A stretch of DNA of 64,000 nucleotides from an uncultured Candidatus Neoarthromitus sp. (GCA_937890765.1 CALADQ010000003.1:1-64000); one strand, 5' to 3'; counted from the stretch's first letter, positions 52,480-62,797 are shown. Program-made: numbers and translations. The notes: generated by a model from the letters alone, not told the origin.

Positions 52480-53976
52480 TCATAAATTTAATTCGCTAAC
52501 TAGTTTTCCCTTAAAATTAAATATTTTAATCATGTCGTCAGTGAATATGAAAATATTATTTTTGTAAAATTGTATTGCGTCTACCTCTTTGTAGTTTAAA
52601 TTTTTCAAATCTTGGTCGTTGTCTATAATAAATTTTAAATCTATTTTTTTGTTGAAATTCAAATCAAAAACATAAACTCCATTAAATATTTTATCGTAAT
52701 TTAAAACTGAATTTTTGAAAAAATTAGAACTAACTTCCATAGCACTGTTTATATCAACTTCATTTGTATAATTACTTATATCAAGTGGAAAGGCTAATAT
52801 GTTTTTATCTTTCAAATACAAAAGTTTTCCTTCATCCATAAAGCATGGTGAATAAACTTGCTTCCCTTTTATTAAATATTCATCGTGCAATTTTATATTT
52901 TTATCAGAAACATCTATGAGCATTATATTTATTCCAATATTTTTAATAATATCGTAAATCTTATTACTTTGTATATTTTTATATGTATCTGCCCTATGCT
53001 CGCTACCTATAGCAAGAATTCTATTATCATTTAATTTATAAATGTAATTTATTGAAGAAGATAATTTCATTTTTGAAACTTCATTAAAAGAATTGTTGCT
53101 CAAATCATAAAGCGAAAAATATCCTCTCTTAACAAATCCGCATAAATAACAATTATACCCATCGAAATAAATATTATTTATATTTTCATCATCACAAAAA
53201 ACTTTTACAGAATTTAAAATTTTAAAATCTTCGTTTAAAACGTAAAATTTATTTTCATCATTCCCACCGAAAGATAAAATTCTTAGCTCATCTTCATATT
53301 CATTTATGAAACGCTCGTTTAAAATAAATCCATCAAAAGAAAATTCATCAACATAAGTTAAAATATCTAAATCAACATCGAACTTATATATTGTTGTAAC
53401 TTTTTTATCTACAAAATCCTTACTGCAAACAACATACAAATCATCTTCAGATAAATATGTAAAATTAAATCCACTTCCACTAAATTCATAAACTTTAGGA
53501 AAAACCTTCTCTTTATTCAAATCTAAAGAAACAATCGTAATTTTATTTTCTTCACCTTGCAAACACAAATAAACAATGCCATCTTTTTCTCTAAAAGAAT
53601 ATTTGCTTCCACACAATGAAAATTCATTTGTTTTAATTGGAAAATTTTTGTCGTAAATATCATAAACAAAAACATTTAAAAAATTTTTCTCACCTATGTT
53701 CCTAACTCCACTAAAAAAAAGTTTATCATCTAGAATATGAATGTTTCCATTTAAAAGTTTACCTTCATCAATAAAACTTTCGACTTCCATTTTATTTGAA
53801 TTATTTATTTTGATTAATTGAACTCCTAAATCGTTCATTCTATAAATATAATCTTCATGTATTTTATAAAAATTTCCTGAAAAATTATTTTCCTCAGCGT
53901 AACAAACTTTAAAGCATGAAAGAAAAATCACAGCTATGAACACTACAAAAAATGAAAATAATTTATAACATTTCAT
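52480..53976 (-). CDS. Secreted beta-propeller-like protein (498 aa)
   Basis: An N-terminal signal segment (LFSFFVVFIAVIFLSCFKVCYA) and then repeated four-stranded units: YRMNDLGVQLIKI, NVFVYDIYDK, IVYLCLQGEE, DLYVVCSKDF, ILSFGGNDENKFY, NRILAIGSEHR and NIFIFTDDMIKIFN. The pattern resembles the secreted 'C-terminal beta-propeller' group of clostridia (Beta_propel). No catalytic motif; likely extracellular binding. The ATG has AAAGGAAG upstream. Tandem with the Ig-like gene but separated by a terminator. Confidence 0.7.
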   Translation of the reverse strand: MKCYKLFSFFVVFIAVIFLSCFKVCYAEENNFSGNFYKIHEDYIYRMNDLGVQLIKINNSNKMEVESFIDEGKLLNGNIHILDDKLFFSGVRNIGEKNFLNVFVYDIYDKNFPIKTNEFSLCGSKYSFREKDGIVYLCLQGEENKITIVSLDLNKEKVFPKVYEFSGSGFNFTYLSEDDLYVVCSKDFVDKKVTTIYKFDVDLDILTYVDEFSFDGFILNERFINEYEDELRILSFGGNDENKFYVLNEDFKILNSVKVFCDDENINNIYFDGYNCYLCGFVKRGYFSLYDLSNNSFNEVSKMKLSSSINYIYKLNDNRILAIGSEHRADTYKNIQSNKIYDIIKNIGINIMLIDVSDKNIKLHDEYLIKGKQVYSPCFMDEGKLLYLKDKNILAFPLDISNYTNEVDINSAMEVSSNFFKNSVLNYDKIFNGVYVFDLNFNKKIDLKFIIDNDQDLKNLNYKEVDAIQFYKNNIFIFTDDMIKIFNFKGKLVSELNL

Positions 53977-54000
53977 TCTTTCACTTCCTTTAAATTAAAA

Positions 54001-54028
54001 CTGCCTAAATTTAAAAAATCCTAGGCAG
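54001..54028 (-). terminator. Terminator of the Ig-like protein gene
   Basis: CTGCCTA and TAGGCAG arms around an AT-rich loop, followed on the minus strand by TTTTAATTT. Confidence 0.75.
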
Positions 54029-54042
54029 TTTTCATACAAAAT

Positions 54043-55248
54043 TTAATCAATTAAAACTTCTACTTCCGAATTCTCTTTGTTTATACTTATGTTCAACACA
54101 TTTTCTTCAAGTTTATTTTCATTGGTCCTGTAACGTATAACCAACTCGTAATCCCCAAAAGGAATATCATCTAAAAACAAATTACCTTCTCTATTTAGAT
54201 TAAACACTTTATCTTCATTAACAAGCTCATTATTCTCTAAGTTATTTACTTTTATCATGGCATCTCTTATGATTTTATTGTTTACATCTAAACTTTTCAA
54301 AACTAACTTCCCCACATTTTCCTTTTTAACTTTGTAGAGAATTTCTTCAGAAATATTTCCACTTTTGTCTATTACTTTCATAGTTATTAAATCTGTGCTA
54401 TCTAAATCTCCTTCATCATCGTATATAAAAAAGCTACCAAATTCATCTATGTACGTTCTGTATTTTTTATCATCAAAATTAGCAATAACTTCGCAATTAG
54501 CTTCTCCATTTCCCTGAACTAAATTATTTAAACAATCAACTAAATTTATATTTGGTTTTGTTGGAGCAATCACATCATTAACTTGTTTTTCAACTAAATT
54601 AGATTGATTATTGTAACTATCATGAGAAATCATTTTAAAACTTTGAACATCTCTCAACGAATCCCCAACTTCTATTTCAAAATCTCCACTAAGGGAAGTA
54701 TAAGAATTAAATTCTTTATCGCCAATAAAAATTTTTATCAAAGAGTTCGGCTCTCCAAATCCTTTTATAATATTATCTGAATTATTAACAACAGAATCTA
54801 TTTTAGGATCAATAGGCGGTAATATATCATGAACAACAAAAGAAAAATTAGATAATTCATTGTTTAAATAATCATAAGTTTTAACATTAATTTGGTCAAC
54901 ATCAACAAGCATACCTTCTTCTAATAATATAACAAAATTTCCATCTTCATCTGCATTTGAAATGTATTCTATATCATTAACAGAAAATTTAAGTATAGAA
55001 TTTTTTAATGCTCTACCACGAATTATATTTTTATCATTTGTAATTCTATCGATTAAAATATCATTACACACATCATTAACAACCAGCCTATTTTCATCAA
55101 ATTCTTTAAATATTAACCTATCAATACTATTAATATTTATTTCTTTACTAGCTTGAATTGATTTTACTTCTAAATTCAAAAATAAACTTACAAACAAACT
55201 AACTATAACGAGCAAACTCAATTTAAGTTTATGAATTTTAAATAACAT
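54043..55248 (-). CDS. Secreted protein with bacterial Ig-like repeats (401 aa)
   Basis: A signal peptide (about 1-32) is followed by three Ig-like repeats, each with the pattern 'G.G..N..I.I' and a Thr/Gly-rich strand: IIRGRALKNSILKFSV, IIKGFGEPNSLIKIFIG and LVQGNGEANCEVIANF, each ending in a DxxGNxS-type strand. The C-terminal 90 residues look like a prealbumin/SpaA-type fold (LFLDDIPFGDYELVIRY). No sortase motif. Probably an adhesin- or envelope-type protein (inference). TGGAGG is upstream of the ATG. Confidence 0.7.
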   Translation of the reverse strand: MLFKIHKLKLSLLVIVSLFVSLFLNLEVKSIQASKEININSIDRLIFKEFDENRLVVNDVCNDILIDRITNDKNIIRGRALKNSILKFSVNDIEYISNADEDGNFVILLEEGMLVDVDQINVKTYDYLNNELSNFSFVVHDILPPIDPKIDSVVNNSDNIIKGFGEPNSLIKIFIGDKEFNSYTSLSGDFEIEVGDSLRDVQSFKMISHDSYNNQSNLVEKQVNDVIAPTKPNINLVDCLNNLVQGNGEANCEVIANFDDKKYRTYIDEFGSFFIYDDEGDLDSTDLITMKVIDKSGNISEEILYKVKKENVGKLVLKSLDVNNKIIRDAMIKVNNLENNELVNEDKVFNLNREGNLFLDDIPFGDYELVIRYRTNENKLEENVLNISINKENSEVEVLID

Positions 55249-55398
55249 AAGTTTAAACCTCCAAAATCTCCAGTTGTATTTAAAAAATTTTACTTATTCA
55301 CTTCATGTTAATTCTATTTTGCTCAAATTTTAGTAATTTATGAGTAATGACTGTAAATTTTATGAAAATAACCAATCATTACAAACTTTTATTCATAA

Positions 55399-55428
55399 AT
55401 AAAAAGCAGCTTTATAAAATAAAACTGC
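55399..55428 (-). terminator. Terminator of the TerB-like gene
   Basis: GCAG.TTTAT and ATAAA.CTGC arms followed on the minus strand by TTTTTATTT. Confidence 0.7.
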
Positions 55429-55432
55429 CTTT

Positions 55433-55831
55433 TTATATTTCAACTAATTCAATTATTTTAGAATACATCTCTTTAAGATTAACTACCCAATTAAAAATAT
55501 TTTGAAATTTTTCATCCGATATATTGAAATTCTCAACAACTTTTGAAATTATAGATTTTTCATTTTCAGTGTAATGATTATCAACAAGTGCAACAGATAT
55601 GAGTTCAAGTAAAATACAATTTTTAATTTTATCGTTGCTTAAACTTAATTCATTTATAATCTCATTAGGAGTTTCATCTACCACTACTAATAATTGTCCG
55701 TTACTTTCAAGTTTAAAACTTTCAAGAAGAGTTTTTTCTTCACTTGTTATTATTCCATCGCTCTCAACTAAATAGGAACTTAAAGTGTAAAACAATTCTC
55801 GTTCTCTTTCTGTAAATAATGATAAAAACAT
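55433..55831 (-). CDS. TerB-like protein (132 aa)
   Basis: A small helical protein with the TerB/DjlA-N-type pattern: a helix TERERELFYTLSSYLVESDGIITSEEKTLL, then a second half with LELISVALVDNHYTENEKSIISKVV, repeating the acidic DG.I...E motif that binds metal. Such domains occur in stress and membrane-linked proteins. The ATG has GGGGTT at suitable spacing. It appears monocistronic. Function is not known. Confidence 0.7.
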   Translation of the reverse strand: MFLSLFTERERELFYTLSSYLVESDGIITSEEKTLLESFKLESNGQLLVVVDETPNEIINELSLSNDKIKNCILLELISVALVDNHYTENEKSIISKVVENFNISDEKFQNIFNWVVNLKEMYSKIIELVEI

Positions 55832-55918
55832 TTAATTCTTAACCCCCAATAAATATTGTATATGTTAATTATTTACTTTTTTTAAATGTTTAAACCATAT
55901 TTTTTATAAAATCAAAAA

Positions 55919-55945
55919 ACTTAAAGTTAAATCTCTAAGTTTAGA
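55919..55945 (-). terminator. Weak terminator of nagB
   Basis: AAACTTA and TAAGTTT arms followed on the minus strand by TTTTGATTTT; short and AT-rich. Confidence 0.4.
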
Positions 55946-56678
55946 ATTTATATCCTGATTCTTGTGCAAGCTCTTCATCTATTATTACAGTTACATCTCT
56001 ATGAGCTTTTAAAAGCGTACATGGAACCTTAGTAGTTATAAAATCATTTGTTAAAAGATTTTTTATAGCTTCCTTCTTTCCAACTCCAAAGGCAACCAAA
56101 ACTATTTTTTTAGATTTTAAAATATCTCCTATTCCTAAACTCACAGCTTTTTTAGGAACATCATCAACGCTATCAAAAAATCTTGAATTAGCTTTTATGG
56201 TCTTTTCATCAAGATCAACTACGCTAACGCTTGCATTTAAAAATTCTCCTGGTTCATTAAATGCTATGTGACTATTTCCTCCAACACCCAAAAGTTGAAC
56301 ATCCGTTCCGCCTTTTTCATTTATTAAATTCTTAATTCTTTTTAATTCTTCTTCAATATTATTAATTGTAACAGGAACATAAGTATTATCCTTATTTATA
56401 TTAACTTTGTTGAAAAATTTATCGTCCATATATTTTCTATAACTTTGTGGATGATCTGGAGAAAGACCAACGTATTCATCTAAATTAACGCTTGTGCATT
56501 TCGAAAAATCTAAATTTCCTTTTTTGTAATCTTCAACTAAATATTCATAAACTTTTTCAGCAGAACTACCTGTAGCCAAACCTAAAAAAGCATTTGGATT
56601 TTCCTTAACAACATTTCCTATTATCTTCGATGCTTTTTCACAAACTTGACTTTCATCTTTCAATACTATAACATTCAT
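55941..56678 (-). CDS. nagB: Glucosamine-6-phosphate deaminase (245 aa)
   Basis: Converts glucosamine-6-phosphate to fructose-6-phosphate and ammonia. Signatures: LGLATGSSAEKVYEYL, SVNLDEYVGLSPDHPQSYR (catalytic Asp and His), LGVGGNSHIAFNEPGE and the His/Glu relay; the end is normal. The ATG at 56678 has GGAGGG 7 nt upstream; the open frame extends five codons. No nagA neighbour is present in the window. Links amino-sugar scavenging to glycolysis. Confidence 0.95.
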   Translation of the reverse strand: MNVIVLKDESQVCEKASKIIGNVVKENPNAFLGLATGSSAEKVYEYLVEDYKKGNLDFSKCTSVNLDEYVGLSPDHPQSYRKYMDDKFFNKVNINKDNTYVPVTINNIEEELKRIKNLINEKGGTDVQLLGVGGNSHIAFNEPGEFLNASVSVVDLDEKTIKANSRFFDSVDDVPKKAVSLGIGDILKSKKIVLVAFGVGKKEAIKNLLTNDFITTKVPCTLLKAHRDVTVIIDEELAQESGYKF

Positions 56679-56732
56679 AACATTGCCCTCCATATTAAAA
56701 TTTTGAAACTCATCATAATTTTAACACACCAT

Positions 56733-58529
56733 TTAAATTTTAAAAACATGTTTAACTCCGTTAGTTTCTATTCCACATCTATCTTGAACTGTTATAACAA
56801 AGCATCTTATATTGCTATCTATTTCATTTAAAACTACACTCTGAAATTCTCGAGAACAATCTCTTCCGTAAATACCCAAAATATTTTTACAATCATTTGT
56901 ATCTACGTTATTAACATCTTCAAAACCATAAACAACATAAAATTTACTATCATTTTCTATTTTATCTTTAAAAAACAAATACCATTTATTATCACTATTT
57001 AAAACTCTTAAATCTAAAATCTCTTCCGTATCTTTAAAATCTAACCAAGGTTTTTTAGGAACTATAGATTTATGTTTTAAAATATCATCTTCAAGTGAAG
57101 AAATATATTTTTTGTAAATACTTGCTCTACTACTTTTCTCATCTATAAACTTATTTAAATCATTAACGCTAAAAAACGCACTACCAAAAATATTATTATA
57201 ATTAGAATTAAATTTAATTTGATTTGTAATTTCGTAAGAATTATTCCAATTTTTATCTCCTTTAGAATCTCTCATGCAATAATTTCCATGCCCAATATAA
57301 AGAAGACATCTCTTGCCTTTTAAAGCATTGCTCCAAAAATTTACGATTTCCTCATAAGGAGCTTCTTTTCTTCCAAAAGTCCAATATACTTGTGGAATTA
57401 CATAATCTATCAACTCATTATCAATCCAATTTAAAGTATCTGCATAAATATCTCTGTAACTAGATAAAGAACCATATGGAGTATTCGAACCGTTTAACAA
57501 ATTTCCCGTTTTAACTCCATTTTTAATTTCTTCACCCTTGTGTGCATATATTCCAAAAGGAGAAATTCCCCACTGAACACTTTTACAATTCATAAAATTA
57601 TAATGAGAAATTATATTTTTAATTTCCTTTATTAAAATATTTACATTATCTCTTCTCCAATTTTTAATATCTTTTATTCCTCTTGAGTTTAAATTAAATG
57701 TCTCCAAATCTTCATTTCTATCTCCAAATTTATAACTCTTTCCATCAATTATTTGAGAACCATAAGGATAAAAATAATCATCAAAATGTATTCCATCAAC
57801 ATCATAACTTGTTATGAATTCATGAATTGTATCTTTTATAAAATTTATAACTTCACTTCTTCCTGGATCTAAAAATAATTTTCCATCAAACAAATAAACT
57901 AACTCTTTATTCTTTCTAGCAAAATTATTTGGAGATAACATATCTATTATTTGGTTTTTTGTTTTGTTTAAATGGGGATCTTTCGTAACTCTATATGGAT
58001 TGAACCACGCATGAAACTCTATTCCTCTTCTTCTCGTTTCTCCTATTGCGTATTTTAAAAAATCTTTTCCCTCTTTGTGATAAGAAGGTTCAATTCCTTG
58101 AGTTCCTGTTAAATATTTCGACCATGGTCTAAAGTTTGATTCGTAAAAAGCATCTAACTCTGGACTAACTTGAAAAAATATTGCATTTAAATTAATTTCT
58201 TGAACTCTATCTAAAATAGAATTAAATTCTTCCTTTAATTCTTCAAACGAACATCCCTTTACTTTTGGAAAATTAATATTTGAAATAGTTGCAATCCAAG
58301 TTCCTCTAAACATTTCTTTATTGGAATGAAATTGTTTTTTTAATTTTATTTTTTTCCCATCAATTAAAATGGGAGAATTTTTATCATAAATTACATCTCC
58401 ATTTTCACCTATTCCACTAAATTTATATAAAAATTCCTCTTCTAAATTGTTCTGTGCAAAACCAAGATTTGCACAAAAAATTAAAAACACAAATGAAAAA
58501 ATTAAAATTTTATTGAAAAATTTAAACAT
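56733..58529 (-). CDS. Secreted GHL10-family protein (YngK-like, 598 aa)
   Basis: Glycosyl-hydrolase-like family 10 (DUF187): a signal peptide (1-27, cleavage near GFAQ), then a (beta/alpha)8 barrel with FRGTWIATISNINFP, NAIFFQVSPELDAFYES, GIEFHAWFNPYRVT, VDGIHFDDYFYPYG, and DYVIPQVYWTFGR. A C-terminal Ig-like segment follows. It resembles the secreted YngK type; the substrate is unknown but may be peptidoglycan or a surface glycan. The ATG at 58529 has TTGGAG upstream. Paralogue of the N-terminal domain of the amidase fusion. Confidence 0.88.
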   Translation of the reverse strand: MFKFFNKILIFSFVFLIFCANLGFAQNNLEEEFLYKFSGIGENGDVIYDKNSPILIDGKKIKLKKQFHSNKEMFRGTWIATISNINFPKVKGCSFEELKEEFNSILDRVQEINLNAIFFQVSPELDAFYESNFRPWSKYLTGTQGIEPSYHKEGKDFLKYAIGETRRRGIEFHAWFNPYRVTKDPHLNKTKNQIIDMLSPNNFARKNKELVYLFDGKLFLDPGRSEVINFIKDTIHEFITSYDVDGIHFDDYFYPYGSQIIDGKSYKFGDRNEDLETFNLNSRGIKDIKNWRRDNVNILIKEIKNIISHYNFMNCKSVQWGISPFGIYAHKGEEIKNGVKTGNLLNGSNTPYGSLSSYRDIYADTLNWIDNELIDYVIPQVYWTFGRKEAPYEEIVNFWSNALKGKRCLLYIGHGNYCMRDSKGDKNWNNSYEITNQIKFNSNYNNIFGSAFFSVNDLNKFIDEKSSRASIYKKYISSLEDDILKHKSIVPKKPWLDFKDTEEILDLRVLNSDNKWYLFFKDKIENDSKFYVVYGFEDVNNVDTNDCKNILGIYGRDCSREFQSVVLNEIDSNIRCFVITVQDRCGIETNGVKHVFKI

Positions 58530-58657
58530 CTTAACTCCAATCATTTTTAAAATTATTAATCTTAGTTTTTTCTTACATTGGAAAAATTATTCTTTGATAC
58601 CTTTTAATAATTTTTTATATAAAGTAAAATTAATTTAACTTTTTAAATCTAAAAGAG

Positions 58658-60043
58658 GTGTTTAAAATAAATTTAGAAAATATTTTCAATTCTCAAAAAG
58701 AATTTTTTTACGCAGATACAACAATTCCCATTAGTTTTCGTTTGCTTCATTTGTCAAAATTAAAAAAATCTTTGCTCAAACACGAAAATGAAATTTACGA
58801 TGCTCTTTACAAAGATTTGGGAAAGTCAAAAGAGGATTCATTTATTTCCGAATTCTATTATTGCATTAAAGAAATTAAATTCTTCTTAAAAAATCTTTCA
58901 TCGCTTTCCAAACCAAAAAAAATTAAAACTTCTCTCGTTAATTTTAAAAGCAAAGGATATATTTACAAAAAACCTTACGGAGTTTCATTAATAATTTGCA
59001 CTTGGAATTATCCGTTGCTTTTATCCATTGTTCCATTAGTAGGGGCAATAGCTGGTGGCAACACTTGCATTTTAAAACTTCATCCGTTTTCTAAAAACTC
59101 AAATGAAGTTATTAAAAAAATTATTTCGGAAACATTTGAACATTGTTACGCAAGTTGCGTTAAAGATGACAACATAGATTTAAATTCGATTTTGAATTTC
59201 GATTTCGATTATATATTTTCAACTTCAAGCAGTGAAACAGGAAAATTTATTGCATCAAAAGCAAGTGAAAAATTAATTCCCATAACTTTAGAGTTAGGTG
59301 GAAAAAATCCCTGTATAGTTCACAAAGATTGTGATATTTCTTTAGCGTGTAAAAGAATTGCCCACGGTAAATTTTTTAATGCTGGGCAAACTTGTTTAGC
59401 TCCTGATTATGTTTTAGTTCATAAAGCCATTAAAGATGAATTTGTTTCTCAATTAAAAAGTACAATTTTATCTATGTATTCAGTTGACCCAATTAATTTT
59501 AAACATTACTCAAAAATAATAAATCTCAAAAATTTTGATAGACTTAGAAATTTAATAAATTCACAAAAGGAAAATTTAATTTTTGGTGGCGAAATCTCCC
59601 AAGATAATTTAAAAATTTCTCCTACTTTGATGAATTCAAAAATTGAAAATTCCCTTTTATTTAAGGAAGAAATCTTCGGGCCAATTTTAGAAATCAAAGA
59701 ATATGAAGTTTTAGATGAAGTTATTTATTCTATTAAAAAATCTCCCTCGCCTCTTGCGTTTTATTTATTTTCAAACAACAAATATTTAATAAACAAATGT
59801 CTTGATATACCTTTTGGTGGTGGATGTATAAACGATACTTTGCTTCACATTATGGAAAGAAAGCTTCCCTTTGGTGGATTTAAAAACAGCGGAATAGGAA
59901 ATTATCATGGAAAATATTCTTTTTCGACATTCACCCACGAGAAAAGCGTTTTATTTAAATCAACAAAAATAAATTTAAATGTACGATTTCCAAATCACAA
60001 AAATTATAATTTAAAATTTTTGAAAAGATTTTTTAGAACATAA
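58658..60043 (+). CDS. Aldehyde dehydrogenase, class 3 type (461 aa)
   Basis: NAD(P)-dependent aldehyde oxidation. The short class 3 form, with no N-terminal extension and a C-terminal basic end. Signatures: CTWNYPLLLSIVPLVGAI, the Glu in TLELGGKNPCIV, the catalytic Cys in FNAGQTCLAPDYV, LLFKEEIFGPILEI and ERKLPFGGFKNSGIG. The start is unusual: no ATG is near the ribosome site GAGGTG; a GTG overlaps it at 58658, and ATA six nt downstream (58667) is well spaced. The true start is therefore unsure. A terminator follows. Confidence 0.9.
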   Translation: MFKINLENIFNSQKEFFYADTTIPISFRLLHLSKLKKSLLKHENEIYDALYKDLGKSKEDSFISEFYYCIKEIKFFLKNLSSLSKPKKIKTSLVNFKSKGYIYKKPYGVSLIICTWNYPLLLSIVPLVGAIAGGNTCILKLHPFSKNSNEVIKKIISETFEHCYASCVKDDNIDLNSILNFDFDYIFSTSSSETGKFIASKASEKLIPITLELGGKNPCIVHKDCDISLACKRIAHGKFFNAGQTCLAPDYVLVHKAIKDEFVSQLKSTILSMYSVDPINFKHYSKIINLKNFDRLRNLINSQKENLIFGGEISQDNLKISPTLMNSKIENSLLFKEEIFGPILEIKEYEVLDEVIYSIKKSPSPLAFYLFSNNKYLINKCLDIPFGGGCINDTLLHIMERKLPFGGFKNSGIGNYHGKYSFSTFTHEKSVLFKSTKINLNVRFPNHKNYNLKFLKRFFRT

Positions 60044-60047
60044 AAAA

Positions 60048-60073
60048 ATGGAATTACAAATTGGTAATTCCAT
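60048..60073. terminator. Bidirectional terminator after the aldehyde dehydrogenase gene
   Basis: ATGGAATTAC and GTAATTCCAT, 10-bp perfect arms with a 6-nt loop and T runs on both sides. Confidence 0.9.
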
Positions 60074-60082
60074 TTTATTTCA

Positions 60083-62644
60083 TTAATATAAATTTTTAAA
60101 AATTTCTTCCATAATATAAATTTCTTGATTATCTTTCAAAGTTTCAAAAATTTCTGAAACAAAATCTTCATACGAAAACTTAATTCCAGATTTTAAAATC
60201 TTAATTCTTTCACTTTCTTTGACTTTCAAAAATTCCAAAACATTGTTTATGCACTTTTCATAACATTCACTTTGAAAATTATTTCTCCCTAAATATTCAA
60301 ATGAAAATATTTCTATAAAATGTTTCAAATTAATTTTGTGATGCTCCATGTAACTTCTTAAGAAAATACATTTTTCATCATTACTTTCCACATTTTCATT
60401 TAAAAAAATTCTATATCCATTTTTAATAATTAAAGACAAATCATCTAAATGAATTTTCTCTTTTGGAGTTTTGAACTTAATTTTATCAGCGTGAGAAAAG
60501 TCCACATCATAAATATTTCTCTCATTATTTATATAAGTAAACTTTATTTCCCTTTTCAAATTTGGAGAAAATCCAAAACAAACTACATATTCCATTTTAT
60601 TTTCCAAAATATCTGAAGGAAATTTAAATTCAAAAATTTCATCCGAAGCTTTAAAATTATTTTCAAAAATCAAATACTTATTATCTTCGATTAAAGAATA
60701 CAAACTCATATTAAAATTTTCATTGTAAAATTCGTGGAAATTTGAAAATTCAAAAACCATTCCCTTATTATTGAAATCCTTCAAAAATAAATTTCTAATT
60801 TTGGACAACTTATTTACGAAAAACGTACTAATTTTATAATTTTTCTCTTTAACAAACTTCACATAATAAAGCCCCGATTTTTCAATAAAATTTTTATCGA
60901 AATAAATTTTAAACTTATGGTCAAATTCATTTATAAATTTTTCATAAATCACATTTCCAAATTCATCTAAGAATAAAACATTAAAGCATTTTGAAAAATC
61001 GTCAAACAAATTTTTATCAACTATGGTTAAATAATTTTCAAAATTCATAGAAATTTTTTCGCACCTAAAATTTTTCAAAAACGAACCTACTTCAATGTAA
61101 TTAATCAAAATACTTTCTAAATAGGATTTATTATTTTCATCGTAAAACTTTAAATATCCAACTTTGGAATTTTCAAAATCACATATCCTAAAATGAAAAT
61201 CTTCATTTGAAATTCCACTTTGAAATTCTTTATTATCATCCCAACTATATTTAACTTTTAAACTTTTGTATTTATCTAAATTCAAATAAATATTTTCACC
61301 ATTTAAACTAACATCATAATTAATTTTGTTAAACTTAATTCCAACAGAAGGAGAAAGCACAAAATTATCTTTAATATCGTAATCCAATTCAATTGTATAA
61401 ATTTCGCTAAACTTATTTAAAATTGTAATGCCCTTAAATAAAATAAATTTTTCCTGTTCGTTTGAAACAACTTCTCCAACTTCCACAAAATTTTTATTTG
61501 TAAAAGTATTTACAAGTTGTCCAAATCTATCTGTGATTCCAAAATGAGGAGATTTTAACAAAAGCTCGTTGTATTTTGGGAAAATTTTAAAATCGTATTT
61601 TCTCAAACTTTTTTGTATTTCTGGAATATTAAAATAAGTTCTCTCATTTATTAAAACATCTTTTCCAGTTAAATCATAATCAAATTTAATTATATTGATA
61701 GAATTTCCTTTGCAAATGCTAAGTTCAAAATAATTCTTTTCCCTTTTCATGAAACATTCAAACACAATTGTATCTTCTTTCACATCATCTGAAGACTTAA
61801 AGTAAAGAAATTTATTTCTGATATTTGAAATGAAATAGTCATAATCGTAAATATCAATTAAAGAATTAATTTTTACAAAAATCCTCAAACACAAAACATC
61901 TTTTGAAGCTTCAAACAAAATCTCACTATCAATTTTTTCAACAACCCTATAAGCCTTCATATTAATGTTGTCATACTCAAAAGAAAACGAGGAAAAAATT
62001 TTCACATCTCTAAAAAATATACAAAGAGAATAAACCTCATTAGGCATTAGCTTAATTGAATTGTCATCAAAAACATCCAAAATAAAAAAATCAATCGTAT
62101 TAAACTTCACATACAACTTACACGGTATATTTTTAATACAATTATTTTTTGAATCAACCAAAACTATATTTGATAAATTTATTTCTGACAAATCTACATT
62201 TCCAAATTTCTTATTAAAAGTTATCTTTAAATTTCTATTATCCTTGTTCAATTCCAAATTAAATTTATCGCAAACCTTCTCTTTTTTGTAATTAAAAAGC
62301 TCAAAAGTATTAACAACACATGAATCGCAATTGTTATTTGAATTTTCAAAAACCGTCCTTATTTCGTATGTACCTTCTGATGAAAAACGTGGAAACTCAA
62401 CATAAAAACCAGAAACATTATTTTCACAACAAAAAAGACGAGAATCTTTATAAACTCCAATCTTTTTTATAAAATCAAACCCACATTTTTTTACTTCAGC
62501 TTCTTCGTAAGAAATACGTATTAAATCTTCGTTTAACTCAACGAAAGCCTCTATTGATATTATGTTTTCATTTTTCTTGTCACTAAATTTAAAGTTCTTA
62601 TTATCTCCATTATTTTTAAATAACTTCAATTCGTACTTTTCCAT
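60083..62644 (-). CDS. Hypothetical beta-rich protein with helical C-terminus (853 aa)
   Basis: I do not recognise this protein. No signal peptide or membrane helix is seen. Residues 1-680 are beta-strand-rich with alternating hydrophobic patterns, as in tandem beta-sandwich modules; several modules end in a Tyr/Phe-rich strand (YYVKFVKEKNY, EYVVCFGF). The final 150 residues are helical (ECYEKCINNVLEFLKV, YEDFVSEIFETLKD). The ATG has GAGGGAAAC upstream. It is monocistronic, downstream of a good terminator from the ATPase gene. Confidence 0.7.
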   Translation of the reverse strand: MEKYELKLFKNNGDNKNFKFSDKKNENIISIEAFVELNEDLIRISYEEAEVKKCGFDFIKKIGVYKDSRLFCCENNVSGFYVEFPRFSSEGTYEIRTVFENSNNNCDSCVVNTFELFNYKKEKVCDKFNLELNKDNRNLKITFNKKFGNVDLSEINLSNIVLVDSKNNCIKNIPCKLYVKFNTIDFFILDVFDDNSIKLMPNEVYSLCIFFRDVKIFSSFSFEYDNINMKAYRVVEKIDSEILFEASKDVLCLRIFVKINSLIDIYDYDYFISNIRNKFLYFKSSDDVKEDTIVFECFMKREKNYFELSICKGNSINIIKFDYDLTGKDVLINERTYFNIPEIQKSLRKYDFKIFPKYNELLLKSPHFGITDRFGQLVNTFTNKNFVEVGEVVSNEQEKFILFKGITILNKFSEIYTIELDYDIKDNFVLSPSVGIKFNKINYDVSLNGENIYLNLDKYKSLKVKYSWDDNKEFQSGISNEDFHFRICDFENSKVGYLKFYDENNKSYLESILINYIEVGSFLKNFRCEKISMNFENYLTIVDKNLFDDFSKCFNVLFLDEFGNVIYEKFINEFDHKFKIYFDKNFIEKSGLYYVKFVKEKNYKISTFFVNKLSKIRNLFLKDFNNKGMVFEFSNFHEFYNENFNMSLYSLIEDNKYLIFENNFKASDEIFEFKFPSDILENKMEYVVCFGFSPNLKREIKFTYINNERNIYDVDFSHADKIKFKTPKEKIHLDDLSLIIKNGYRIFLNENVESNDEKCIFLRSYMEHHKINLKHFIEIFSFEYLGRNNFQSECYEKCINNVLEFLKVKESERIKILKSGIKFSYEDFVSEIFETLKDNQEIYIMEEIFKNLY

Positions 62645-62757
62645 AACAAGTTTCCCTCATAAATTTAAATTCATTTGTATCAAAATACATACAATCGTTA
62701 ATAAATTTTATCATATTTTAATTTTTTTTTCTATTATTAAATAATTCATGTACTTCG

Positions 62758-62797
62758 CAAAAAAATTAAAGCTCGCCAAAAAAGGCAAGCTTTAATT
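62758..62797 (-). terminator. Terminator of the AAA ATPase gene
   Basis: AAAGCTTGCC and GGCGAGCTTT arms with a six-T loop, followed on the minus strand by AATTTTTTT. Confidence 0.88.
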
